Assembly (NCBI GenBank): GCA_036320915.1
Contig: JAXBDG010000010.1
Coordinates: 2,046,001-2,110,000, forward strand
Direction: 5' to 3'
From: Linnemannia elongata
Lineage: Eukaryota > Mortierellomycota > Mortierellomycetes > Mortierellales > Mortierellaceae
DNA length: 64,000 nucleotides
Below are positions 32,994 through 42,399 of the stretch, piece after piece. The notes under the pieces are model-generated. The model was not told the origin of the DNA. It saw only the letters and a program-made list of their open reading frames with translations, and made no database searches. Positions within the stretch are counted from its first letter, which is position 1. Each line of letters opens with the position of its first letter. A program made the position numbers and the translations under genes.

Positions 32994-34866
32994 ATGCAGC
33001 ACTACCAGTCTTACCCTGCAGACACCACTTACGCCCTCGCCATGGATCCTCATTATCAGAACAACAACCCAAGCAACAACTACTCCCCTGTCCCTGCCCA
33101 AATGGGTCCCCGGTCCACGCCCCACCACACTCTCCCACATACATCCCACGCTCGGACTCATTCAAGGTCAAATTCGGGTGCCTTCCCTCCTCACAACCAG
33201 GGTACTTTCCCTCCACAACAGCCACCACATATGCAACAGCAACAACCACAGCTTATCGATGCACCCATGGGTTACCAGGGAAACCACCCTAACCAGGCAC
33301 GGCCCTACACATCTGGTCCACAGGGCATGAATGGATATGGATCCCCTCCACCTCCTACCTATAACACTGCACCTCAGGATCCTCACCTTCACCAGCGTGC
33401 ACCCCACCACCCTCATCCTTATCATGCCCCTGCTCCGCCAATGACACACTCCCGCACCCATTCCCGTTCCCATTCTCGCTCACAGTCGCACTCACAGCAG
33501 CAGTTTGCGTCTTACCCTTCTATCCAATCTCCTCCCCCACCACAGCCCTCTGTTGCCCTTCGTCATGGTTCGCCTGCTGCCCCAGTTTCTCACCCTCATT
33601 CTCGCTATGGTCAGGAGGGATACATGGACTCTCAGGTGGACCCTGTCCGGTTCCCAATGCAGGTTCCTCAGCCTCCAGTACCCCGCCACATGATGGAAGA
33701 GCAGATGCACCCCCAGCAGCAGCAGCAGCTTGACCGCGAAATGAGCCATGGCCCTATGGGTCCTCAAGTCCAAGAGCCTCTTGCAAGATCCACCCCTGTC
33801 CCCGCACCTGCTCCTGTCTCTACCCCCGTCCCCGCATCAGCACCAGCACCCGTAGCATCAGCAGCTGAAGAGGAGACTTCTGATGCATCAAAATGCCCCG
33901 ACTGTGGCAAGGTCTATAAGCATGCTGCTTCTCTCTTGAAGCATCGTTGGGAGCATTCCGTCTACTGGAAGGTACGTTTGGATACTTTTTTATTTTTTTT
34001 TATTTTGCAAGTGCATGATGCATTTTGATGAATCTGAGCACCATGTCTGACCTCTATTCTCCTTTTCACTCCTTTTCTTTCTTTGTCACCCTTGTGTCAC
34101 CCGAACCGTATTTTCTCGTTGATGGTTGTTTCATAACACCAATAAACAGCCCGCCGCAAAGTTCCTGTTGTCAAAGCACCAGCAGGTCCAATTGATGGAG
34201 GCAGCCGCCATCCTTTTGGGTATGGATGAGTCCCGCCAGAGTGACAAGGACCCCATTGTCCGCATGATGAGCCGCCAGCGTGGCCAGTCTGCCGCTGGGA
34301 CAGCCATCTCGTCTGTCTCCCCCGCCACATCCACAAAGTCCCTCTCGGCCTCACCTCCCCCCATGGCCGAGCGAGCATTGACATTGAAGCAAGAGACCGC
34401 CGGTATGATGAGCCCACCTGCCTTTGTTGGACGCGCCTCCAACACCACCCGCCACTCTGTTACCTCCACCACCTCGACTGCCTCGTCCCTGTCATCGACC
34501 CCTCCATCCTTGGCTCCTGATGACAACGAGAGTGTGATTGAGGCCGAGGATGATATGATGTCTATGCCTCCTTCCCTTCGCCAGCCTCACCAGCAACACA
34601 TGCAGCAGCACCACCAGCAACAGCAACAACACCATCACCATATTCAGCAGCAGCAGCCCCATGGTCTCCCTCACCACCAGCACCACGGACAACAGCAGCT
34701 TCAGCAGCACCCCCACCAACAGCCACCAATGATGATGGACATGGACATGAGACAGAAGCATTCGGAGCCTCAGTACTATCAGCATGATTCTCGATACCCC
34801 GCCTACCACCAGCAGCAACCCCCTCAACAGCATGCCGAGCCCTATGCCCCCTACTATCACCACTAA
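32994..34866 (+). CDS. C2H2 zinc-finger protein, two exons
   Basis: Exons are 32994-33971 and 34150-34866, with donor GTACGT and acceptor ACAG. The product is 564 residues from the first in-frame ATG; the ATG at 33042 is an alternative. One C2H2 finger lies at residues 302-321 in C-x2-C-x12-H-x3-H spacing (CPDCGKVYKHAASLLKHRWEH). It is followed across the splice site by a conserved fungal block, YWKPAAKFLLSKHQQVQLME then AAAILLGM. In my recollection many fungal proteins share this finger plus the SKHQQVQL helix; their DNA targets are mostly unknown. The flanks are low complexity: Pro/His/Gln-rich N-terminus, RTHSRSHSRSQSHSQ near residue 155, and a Gln/His-rich C-terminus. It is probably a nuclear regulator. 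A very long CT-rich leader and upstream region suggest complex transcriptional control. Confidence 0.87.
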
Positions 34867-35458
34867 GTCTCTCCTCGTCTCAACGTCGTCACCCACCAAC
34901 TACTTTTTTTCTGATTACTATTGTTAAACTTTCTTTCTGTATTCCTTCCTCCATTCTCATTCCAACATCATCATCAATCATGCCTTTTGCCTCCTTTGCT
35001 TTCCTCACCTGTTATGTTCGTAGCTTATGTTAGTTACTCCTCGTTTTTTTTCCATTTTTTAGTGCAGTGTAGTTTTTTTTTTTTCCTTCCTCCTTTTCTT
35101 AAACCCTTCTTCACCCATGTAAATATAGTCCCTCAAAATAGTTTCCCATCCTTCTAACTTTTTCATCCAAAAAAACCAGATAAAACCCAAACAAAACAAC
35201 ATAATCGATACATCGAATCCGCAAACTGTCTCCTTTTTCTGCTCTTCTTGCTCATTTTTTTTTTTTCTCTTTTTCGTTTTTGTGCCCGTACCGTACCTAT
35301 GATCATGTGTACTGTATTCTTCCCGCAACTTCGGATCGTTTTGTACAGCTGGAAAAAATGTAAAAGTTTATTTTTTTTAACCAAGGAAAAAAAAAAACAA
35401 GGGATCCCGTTGCATGGTATGGCAAAGGGTGAAAAACAGGGTTGAAAAGAAAGATTGT
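34867..35458. other. Convergent intergenic region
   Basis: 3' flanks of the zinc-finger gene and the light-chain gene. T-rich, several runs of 8-13 T. No gene seen. Confidence 0.5.
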
Positions 35459-36800
35459 TTATGCCAAGAGGTCACGGACAAAGACCTCGTAGTTGACAAG
35501 TCCGTCCTTGTCAACAAGAGCGCCGGCCATCAAGTCTTCGACCTCCTCTGCGCTCAACACCTCTCCCATAGTCGTCAACACTAAATAAAAAAAAGCATAT
35601 GGAACAAAAAAAAAAACAAAAATGTTGGTTAGATATAACTTCATAAGGTTATGGTAAGCAAGAACACAAGAAGTAAGAGGAAAAGAAATGGCGTACCGTG
35701 ACGGAGCTCTGAGGCGGGGATGGTGCCGTTGTTCTGGGTGTCAAAGACCTTGAAGCCCTCGATCAGCTGGTCGGTCGTGCCTGCGGGCTTGAATCCGTCG
35801 GCACGCAGGGCGATCTTTGTGAACGAGTCGAACGACACAACTCCCGTCGCTATTGTTTTGTTGTTTATCAAGGACGTGAAGAAAGGAAGAATATAAAGAA
35901 AGAGAAACCATGCGAGTTAGTCAATGTGCCATGCAGTAAGTTATCTTCGCCAATTGAGAGAGTCCTACGGGAAGGAGAAAGGGTTAGAGCTTGGAAGGGA
36001 AACGTACAGGAGGGGTCAGCTTGGGCGACGAGCTCTTGGATCTCGGACTGAGTGGGGTTCTGGCCGATGGAGCGGAGGAGGTTTCCGAGGGAGGAGGCAG
36101 CAATGTTACCGGAGCCCTTGCGGTCAAACAGGTTGAAAGCCTCCTTGAACTCTGTTGGTTGATGTGTAGAGAAAGTAGGGGAGAAGGTGATTAGATAAGG
36201 CAGTGTGAAGGGTGGCGAGTATAGCGGTTGTGTGTAAGTGAACCATTGATACGTCGTAGAGTACGCTGATAAGGATGGTGGGGTGTATCCTATCCTGTGG
36301 CAGTTCCCGACTTAGGGAGTAGTGGTGTTGGTGCTGGGGTTGTTGTGTTTCGTCATCTGGTTCTTCCTGAGATTCGTTTCTTTCATCCGATGCCTCTTTC
36401 GTCCTTCGCTCTCTGCCACGAGTCCACATGGTGTGGGAGGTTTCAACGGACGTAAAAAAGGGGGCACAAAGAGTATGTGACAACGTGGAGGAAGAAAAAA
36501 AAATGAGCGATTCACTTTGCTCTGAAAAAGTATGTTGGTTTTGTGTCGTACCCTTGACCTGATCGTCGTTGATGGCAGCCTACAGTATTGATGAAGGATG
36601 AAAGCGAGTGGGAGGTTAGTTTTATTTGGTCAATGTAAGAGGGCACTTTTTCATCAGCTCCACGCGTTTGTGCGTCCTTGTTTTCAGGCACAGCGAGGAA
36701 CCGCGGTCGTAGTCGTTGATAAAAAAAAAAGCAATTGAAGCGCCTTTGAGCGGGTATTCTTGTTGCAACTTGCTGGGTTGCGCTCCTTGTCACTTGCCAT
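35459..36800 (-). CDS. cdc4: Myosin essential light chain, Cdc4/Mlc1 type, five exons
   Basis: Exons are 36798-36800, 36552-36579, 36008-36151, 35697-35849 and 35459-35580. The total is 450 bases, 149 residues, a normal length for the family. The protein reads MAAINDDQVKEFKEAFNLFD, then GNLLRSIGQNPTQSEIQELV, EGFKVFDTQNNGTIPASEL, RHVLTTMGEVLSAEEVEDL and GLVNYEVFVRDLLA. This aligns along its length with fission-yeast Cdc4 and budding-yeast Mlc1, which bind the IQ motifs of type II/V myosins and act in cytokinesis. The first EF-hand loop has lost its terminal acidic residue and is probably not calcium-binding. The third loop (DTQNNGTIPASE) is closer to consensus. To keep frame, exon 1 must be the start codon alone, and its intron opens GCAAGT, a GC-AG donor. 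Confidence 0.9.
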
Positions 36801-37377
36801 TGTATATGTGTAAGAGAGTGGGGGTAGTTGGGGTATGTGTGATGTTGGTGTGAGGATGGATGATGATGAAAGGAAAAGAAAAAGAAGAGGAAAAAGGACA
36901 GGAGCAGAACAGGGGGCAGGGGGACACTTTTTTTCCTTTAGAGTCTTCGAACAAGTCGACACGTGACATCTTCCCCTCAAAAGTATGCATCGCCCCTGTT
37001 TGCATGCTGAGGCCTCGATCACAGGGAGATCCTACCGTATTCGTGGAGCAAACGGAAGGATAAATGTCCATCTTCTGCATTCTTTCTTCATCCACGCCAA
37101 GTCAGTCGATTGGCCATTAAGAGAAACTGCCACCTAAGGGAGTGTGGGATGTGGGCTCCAAGAATCCAGCACAGCAGAAGTGAAGGTCTCAACTTCTTGC
37201 ACACACCCCATTCTCTCTCGCCATGTTACTTTATTTCCTCGCTCTTCAACTTCATTTTTGGCAGTACATCGAGAAAGAGATTCAAAAGACAAAGGGATAG
37301 TGCTCAGCAGTATAAACTAAGAAGTATTTAATAAAAAAAAACGATATGGCAATGCCAAGAAGTATCGACTTAGCTTT
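36801..37377. other. Light-chain promoter and NACHT-WD40 3' flank
   Basis: Upstream region of the light-chain gene. About 37200-37377 is the family 3' flank shared with 1203-1380, including AATAAA on the minus strand near 37224. Confidence 0.6.
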
Positions 37378-40300
37378 CTAGTTGGATGAACCCGATACTG
37401 TTGCGCCGCTCTGCTTGAGCAACCTACGATTCATCACACTGAGACCGACAACATCGTTGAGGACGGCACCAGAGGTGACTAGCACAGCAGGCCCAGAAGA
37501 CCACATCAACTCAACAGAGACTCTTGCTGACCCGTCCTTGTCTTCCACCACCCGCCAGGCACGGGTCGATCCTTCAAGACATACCGTCGTAAACTCCCAC
37601 TTGTTGGGTCTCCAAACAACGTCCTGAACGTAACTGGTGAATCCTTCAATGACTGACGCACAATCCTGATCCTGCAGCGGTAACGCCTCCTGATCCTCAT
37701 CCGAGGATGGCAGCCTCCAAAGTCGAACACAGGTGTCGTGAGTTGTTGCTACCCACTGGCCGCAGGATGAAAACGCAAACTGGTAGCTCCGCTGGTCTTG
37801 CTTCAAGATATATCGGAAACCTTGAAGTTGTTGATCGTCGTCCCACAAACGAATGTTTCCATCTCCGTGGCAGGAGGCCACCTGGAGACAGTCGGGTTTA
37901 TAAGCGACTACATTCCATGTATAAGGATCGATATCGATCGTCTTCTCCGCCTTGAGTTCGCCAGTACCGCTCTCCCAGAGTAGGACAATTCCCTTCTCGC
38001 ACACCGATGCAATCCAGTGACCATCCGGAGAAAAAGCAACATTCTGCAAAATTCCCTTATGGCCAATCAGTACATGACCGGCTGCTCCTGACCGACTATT
38101 CCAAAGCCGCACCGTCTTGTCCTTGCTTCCAGAAGCAAGCCAGCGACCACAAGGTGAGAAAGCCACTGAATGCACGCCAGACTTATGCCCACTAAGCACA
38201 AAAGAGGCAACGCGGGATTTGACACTCCAAAGTGTCACTTTCTTCTTAAAGCCGCCGATGGCTAATTGAAGACCATCTGGGGAGAACGCAATACAATTCG
38301 TAGGGTACAGGTGGCCGGGGAAAACAAAGTCGACGTCTCCCGAATCTGCGTTGAGTTGTCGCATAGGCGCGTTTCGATTGCCAGTGATGAGCTGCTGTCC
38401 GTCCGGAGAGTATGTTGCACATTCTTGTTCGTCTGGTAAGTCATAAGAGCTGGGTCCTAGGCTTGAAGAGTTCACCTCCCACAGCCGCAGAGTTTTGTCG
38501 ACACTTGCTGAGGCGATGTACGAGCCACTTGGTGAAAACCGAACGCAGTCGACGGCGCCCACATGATTTACAAAGGAGGAGACAAGGAAGCCGGAACGAG
38601 AGTCCCACAGATTCACTATAGAATCATTACAGGATGACGCGATCCATCGGTCGTCGGGTGAAAAGGTGACACTAGTGACGGCAAACGAGTGTGCCAACCA
38701 TTCCCGTCCACGCTCCAGAGTTGTCGCTGCTGCCTCCCACAGTTGCAACTGGCCATTTAAAGAGCCTGTGGCGATTCGCCGACCGTCATGCGAATATGTC
38801 AGACACAGAATCGAATCGCCGTCCTTGCAAGACTTCAAAACAGGCAATCCGGTGAGTGTGTCGAATATTCGGATCGTTTCATCCCAACCTGTGGAGGCAA
38901 TGGTGTTCCCATTGGGCGAATATGCAATGCTGGTAACCTCGTCGGTGCTGCCGGCCAAAACGAAAACGGAAGCACCGGTCCGAGGGTCCCAGATCCTCAC
39001 CGACTTGTCATCACTGGCCGATGCAACCTGCTGGCCTGTTGGAGAGAACGCCACCGCACTGACCTTGCCTGAGTGTCCCTCCATGATGAGATTGGTTGAT
39101 CCAGTCTCGATGTCCCAAAGCCGTGCTGTTTTGTCGTCGCTGCCAGAGAGAAGTTGTTGGCTGTTTGGCGAGTAAGCAAGACTTGTAACGCGACCTTGGT
39201 GCCCTTGAAAAACCTGAATCCTTGTCCAGGTTGCAGTGTCATAGATGCTGATGTTGCCATTGACCAAACCCGCTGCGAGAAACTTGCCGTCCGGCGAAAT
39301 GTCGCATGACGAGACTCCCTCCAACTCCTCCAAATACGGCAGCTCTCCTAACCGAGTTTCATCCATGTCTGCGCGGCTGAAATCCGCCTGTCGAATCCAT
39401 GCTTTGGAAAAATTGACACCTGTCAAGTCGGCATCCTGCAGTTGTGCCGAGTCGAACTGCCCACCAGTAAGATCCGCTCCTGGAATGCGAATGCCTCGGA
39501 AATCGACGCCATTGAAGCGCACACCGGCCCGGACCAGGATCGTAATGGCGTTAGCCGCAGCTTGGCTTGCTTGGGTGCTCGACTTGGACAACTCGACGAC
39601 TGCTAGGAAATACTGCTTGAACCGAGCACTCTGCTTTACGCGATCGCTCAAGAACTGGATGACTGAAGGCTCGGCGAGTAGGTTACGTGTGAACAAAGGG
39701 TTGTTATTGTCCAACGGGTGGTCGTCAGGCGAGAAAGGATTCGTCTGGGGGGTCGATTCATCGTCGCCGCCATCACTGCTTGGATCAAAGATAGCACGCG
39801 AAAAAAAATACTCGAGCATGGACCGATGAAGGAACTGGTGCAAGTTGCCAGTGCGGGTCAAAGGGCTCGAGTCTCGTAGGAGCCGGACTTGCGCATCTTG
39901 TCCAAAGAATTGTGTTTTCCACGAGTCCTTATCGTGAACATGCTCGACAATTGGGTTCCCGCCGTGCTGCTCAAAGATCGCCAACGCCAGTCTTGTGGAA
40001 TAGTCAATGCTCTTGGAAACAAATCCCATGTCCAGAAGTTCTTCGAATACAATGCGATCTGCTGTTGTCAACGTGTTGCTCTGAAGTCGTCGTTTGTTGA
40101 CATTGCTCCAGTGCTCCACAAATGTGTCGTAAAGCTGAGCGCGAGTGATCTTGATAGTTGACAGATCCTGCTTCCCCTCAATGACCCCAGGCAGTGCCTC
40201 TAGCGCGAGTGAGAGCAGAAACGGATTCTTGACCAGGTCCAAGAGATTTGGGATGGTCGTCAGTTTGTCCATGTAATCCTGTGTGCGCCAGGTCCTTGGC

Positions 40301-41232
40301 TCAAGGGGAACGTACTGTTCGACATAGTTCTTGATTTGCTCAGTTGAAAAGGGGGCAATGACGGCCTCTTGGTACAGTTTGACACCTGAGTGTTTGTAGT
40401 GACCACCTCCACTCGGCACAAAGCGATCACGGTAGTCTTGACCAAGGTACTGGCTCCTGCAGCTGATGACGAGTTTGGTATCCCACTGTCCGGAGGTGTT
40501 GAATCTGTTGGAGTTGTGGAGGTTGACGGTGAGCTGGCTCTCGTCGTAGCCATCACAGATCAAAAGGAGCCGGCGCGTTCGCTTCAGCTCGTAGATCTGA
40601 TTCTCTGTAAAATCGAGTGTCGCCAACTGCTCGGCAACCAGCGTCTTGTCCGGTCGATCAAGTGCTGGGAGATTGATGTAGAGTGGGATGTGGTCTCCAG
40701 CCTTGTAGTCCCGCCAAAGTTGGTTCTCCAAATATCTGTTAAATGTCGACTTGCCAGCCCCAGAATCGCCAAGGATCAGCATGACGTGGCTGTTGCCAGC
40801 CAGAAACTCTCTGACCTTATCCATTAGAGGAAAGACATCGGTATCAGGTGCTCGGGGATTGGGTTTGGCCAAAGGGGCGATGTAGACCTCCTGTTGGTAC
40901 TCGGCAAGCCTATGCGTCCTCAGGGCGAGGATGGCCTGTTCGATCGTTGGGGTCTCCTGAACATGGTTAAGCGGCGGAGAAGAGACGGCGGATGATGAAA
41001 GAGTGCTCAAAGTAGATGATTCTGGATACATGATGCCATTGGATGACGCTACGTGCACAGCAGTAGAAATGTCCCCTGTCTTTGATGTCCTCCGTCCAAA
41101 CTTTGTCTGACGCTCGAGCTGAGAGAGGTTGCGCTTGCCATCATTGGTCGATTGCAAGTGTTCGATGAACGGGGGATCGGCAGGATTAGAGTGCGGAGGT
41201 GGTGGGTTGCACTGAGGTGACGAAGAGGACAT
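37378..41232 (-). CDS. NLR-like receptor: NACHT, pentapeptide repeats, WD40 propellers (short N-terminus)
   Basis: A single 1284-residue frame from the first ATG (41230-41232). Residues 1-115 are low-complexity Ser/Pro. The NACHT NTPase starts near residue 150 with Walker A GDSGAGKST and has a Walker B-like LLLICDGYDESQ near 219. Its winged-helix-like tail contains AQLYDTFVEHWSNVNKRRL. Residues ~565-615 are pentapeptide-like repeats (GADLTGGQFDSAQLQDADLTG). From ~625 about a dozen WD40 units form one or two propellers (GHQGRVTSLAYSPNSQQLLS, DDKTARLWD). A conserved tail ends in GSGSSN. STAND proteins of this type bind a ligand with the repeats and oligomerise through NACHT. There is no clear effector domain at the N-terminus, unlike the longer copy at 42400-47697. 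Promoter at 41233-41460. Confidence 0.92.
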   Translation of the reverse strand: MSSSSPQCNPPPPHSNPADPPFIEHLQSTNDGKRNLSQLERQTKFGRRTSKTGDISTAVHVASSNGIMYPESSTLSTLSSSAVSSPPLNHVQETPTIEQAILALRTHRLAEYQQEVYIAPLAKPNPRAPDTDVFPLMDKVREFLAGNSHVMLILGDSGAGKSTFNRYLENQLWRDYKAGDHIPLYINLPALDRPDKTLVAEQLATLDFTENQIYELKRTRRLLLICDGYDESQLTVNLHNSNRFNTSGQWDTKLVISCRSQYLGQDYRDRFVPSGGGHYKHSGVKLYQEAVIAPFSTEQIKNYVEQYVPLEPRTWRTQDYMDKLTTIPNLLDLVKNPFLLSLALEALPGVIEGKQDLSTIKITRAQLYDTFVEHWSNVNKRRLQSNTLTTADRIVFEELLDMGFVSKSIDYSTRLALAIFEQHGGNPIVEHVHDKDSWKTQFFGQDAQVRLLRDSSPLTRTGNLHQFLHRSMLEYFFSRAIFDPSSDGGDDESTPQTNPFSPDDHPLDNNNPLFTRNLLAEPSVIQFLSDRVKQSARFKQYFLAVVELSKSSTQASQAAANAITILVRAGVRFNGVDFRGIRIPGADLTGGQFDSAQLQDADLTGVNFSKAWIRQADFSRADMDETRLGELPYLEELEGVSSCDISPDGKFLAAGLVNGNISIYDTATWTRIQVFQGHQGRVTSLAYSPNSQQLLSGSDDKTARLWDIETGSTNLIMEGHSGKVSAVAFSPTGQQVASASDDKSVRIWDPRTGASVFVLAGSTDEVTSIAYSPNGNTIASTGWDETIRIFDTLTGLPVLKSCKDGDSILCLTYSHDGRRIATGSLNGQLQLWEAAATTLERGREWLAHSFAVTSVTFSPDDRWIASSCNDSIVNLWDSRSGFLVSSFVNHVGAVDCVRFSPSGSYIASASVDKTLRLWEVNSSSLGPSSYDLPDEQECATYSPDGQQLITGNRNAPMRQLNADSGDVDFVFPGHLYPTNCIAFSPDGLQLAIGGFKKKVTLWSVKSRVASFVLSGHKSGVHSVAFSPCGRWLASGSKDKTVRLWNSRSGAAGHVLIGHKGILQNVAFSPDGHWIASVCEKGIVLLWESGTGELKAEKTIDIDPYTWNVVAYKPDCLQVASCHGDGNIRLWDDDQQLQGFRYILKQDQRSYQFAFSSCGQWVATTHDTCVRLWRLPSSDEDQEALPLQDQDCASVIEGFTSYVQDVVWRPNKWEFTTVCLEGSTRAWRVVEDKDGSARVSVELMWSSGPAVLVTSGAVLNDVVGLSVMNRRLLKQSGATVSGSSN

Positions 41233-42399
41233 GGTCGAGCTATAGGAGACAAACAAAGTGGACACGCTGGGTTAGTTAGCATTTTCAATGGTAATAATCG
41301 TCAAATTAAATATTCTCTAGGATTGAGATCGTTCCTCACCTCGAAGGGATGTTGAGTTGTTTGAGTCGATGAGGTGAATGCCGAGCTGTGAAGGGATAGA
41401 CGACTAGGCAGGGTGCAATTGAACTAGGTAGTTTGTCAACGGGGTGCTTTATGCGTTAAGGATGGCCCATAGAAGAAAGGGAAGATATAAGAGCGGTATT
41501 CCTTTGTTTTTGTTGCCATCCCTATGCCTTTTACCTGCAGTGGGGTGCTTATTGGTGATGCAATGGAATGTTAAAAGGAAGCGAGAGTATGGCGAATTGC
41601 ATGGAATGTCCCAACAGGAAGTTGATGAGATGATGTTGAAGGTGGTCGGTGAGAAGCATCGTTAAGACCTTCGCCAATTTCTCTCAGGTCTTGTGGCAGG
41701 GACTAAAACGACAATAAGCATGATCTAGACCGTGTGGGTCAATTGAGCATTGCGACAGGTGAATGCATGCATGCATGCTCTCAGTCCACTTTTTCATTCT
41801 AAGGCTATTAGGAATTTGTACCGCCTTATTTTAACATTTATTTTTTTTTAATGCGAGTGTTTCTTCGTTGCTGGTAGAGCCAAAAAAAATGCACATCCTT
41901 ACTTCAATTCAACAGCAACTCTTGCATCCGATGTGGATACGACATGGGTATTAACCTTCGACACCGTGGGCCTTCGGAGGAGGTCAACATCGTAACACTA
42001 GAGGTCAGCTCAACACAGCTCGCAACGCGACATCTCTACTTCTTGGGCCATTAAGTCCGACTTGCCCCTTTTTCACCATTGTGGTCTCTCATAAGATGTG
42101 GGTGTGCTCAAATCTAACCCCTGTGTTCTTTCTTCCGTTTCTTTCTTTGTAGGTTTGCATGTCCAATGCATAAAGAAGAGAAGGAATACGCTATTCTTAC
42201 GGAGTGGACAGTGGCATCCGTTGGAGAGGTTGCCAGTGACCGGTCAGAGTTGAGCGAATCGTCTCCTTGGAAAAAGCAACTGGAACAAATCTTTAACACT
42301 ACTTCGAGAAAGAGATCCAAAAGGCAAAGTGGTAGTGTTCAGCAGTATATTAAAAAGTATTTAATAAATAACGCCATGGCAATGCCAAGAAGTATCGAC
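41233..42399. other. Spacer between the two NACHT-WD40 genes
   Basis: Contains the promoter of the 37-41 kb receptor, a possible small gene at 41462-41665 (listed separately) and, at about 42290-42399, the family 3' flank of the 42-48 kb receptor. The rest has no recognisable feature. Confidence 0.55.
41462..41665 (+). CDS. Possible 67-residue single-pass membrane protein
   Basis: A small frame from an ATG in AAGGATGGCC context. The N-terminus is basic (MAHRRKGRYKSG). One hydrophobic helix follows at residues ~13-33 (PLFLLPSLCLLPAVGCLLVM), then a charged helical tail (WNVKRKREYGELHGMSQQEV). The layout, with a clean basic/hydrophobic/charged partition, looks more like a real small membrane or mitochondrial protein than a chance frame. 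I cannot name a family. It lies head-to-head with the receptor starting at 41232, with a 229-base gap. It could also be one exon of something larger, or chance. Confidence 0.4.
   Translation: MAHRRKGRYKSGIPLFLLPSLCLLPAVGCLLVMQWNVKRKREYGELHGMSQQEVDEMMLKVVGEKHR

Noticed and set aside
41263..41265. GTG at 41265 as the start of the shorter receptor
   Set aside because: The ATG at 41230-41232 is the first standard start. The 11 codons above it have no support.
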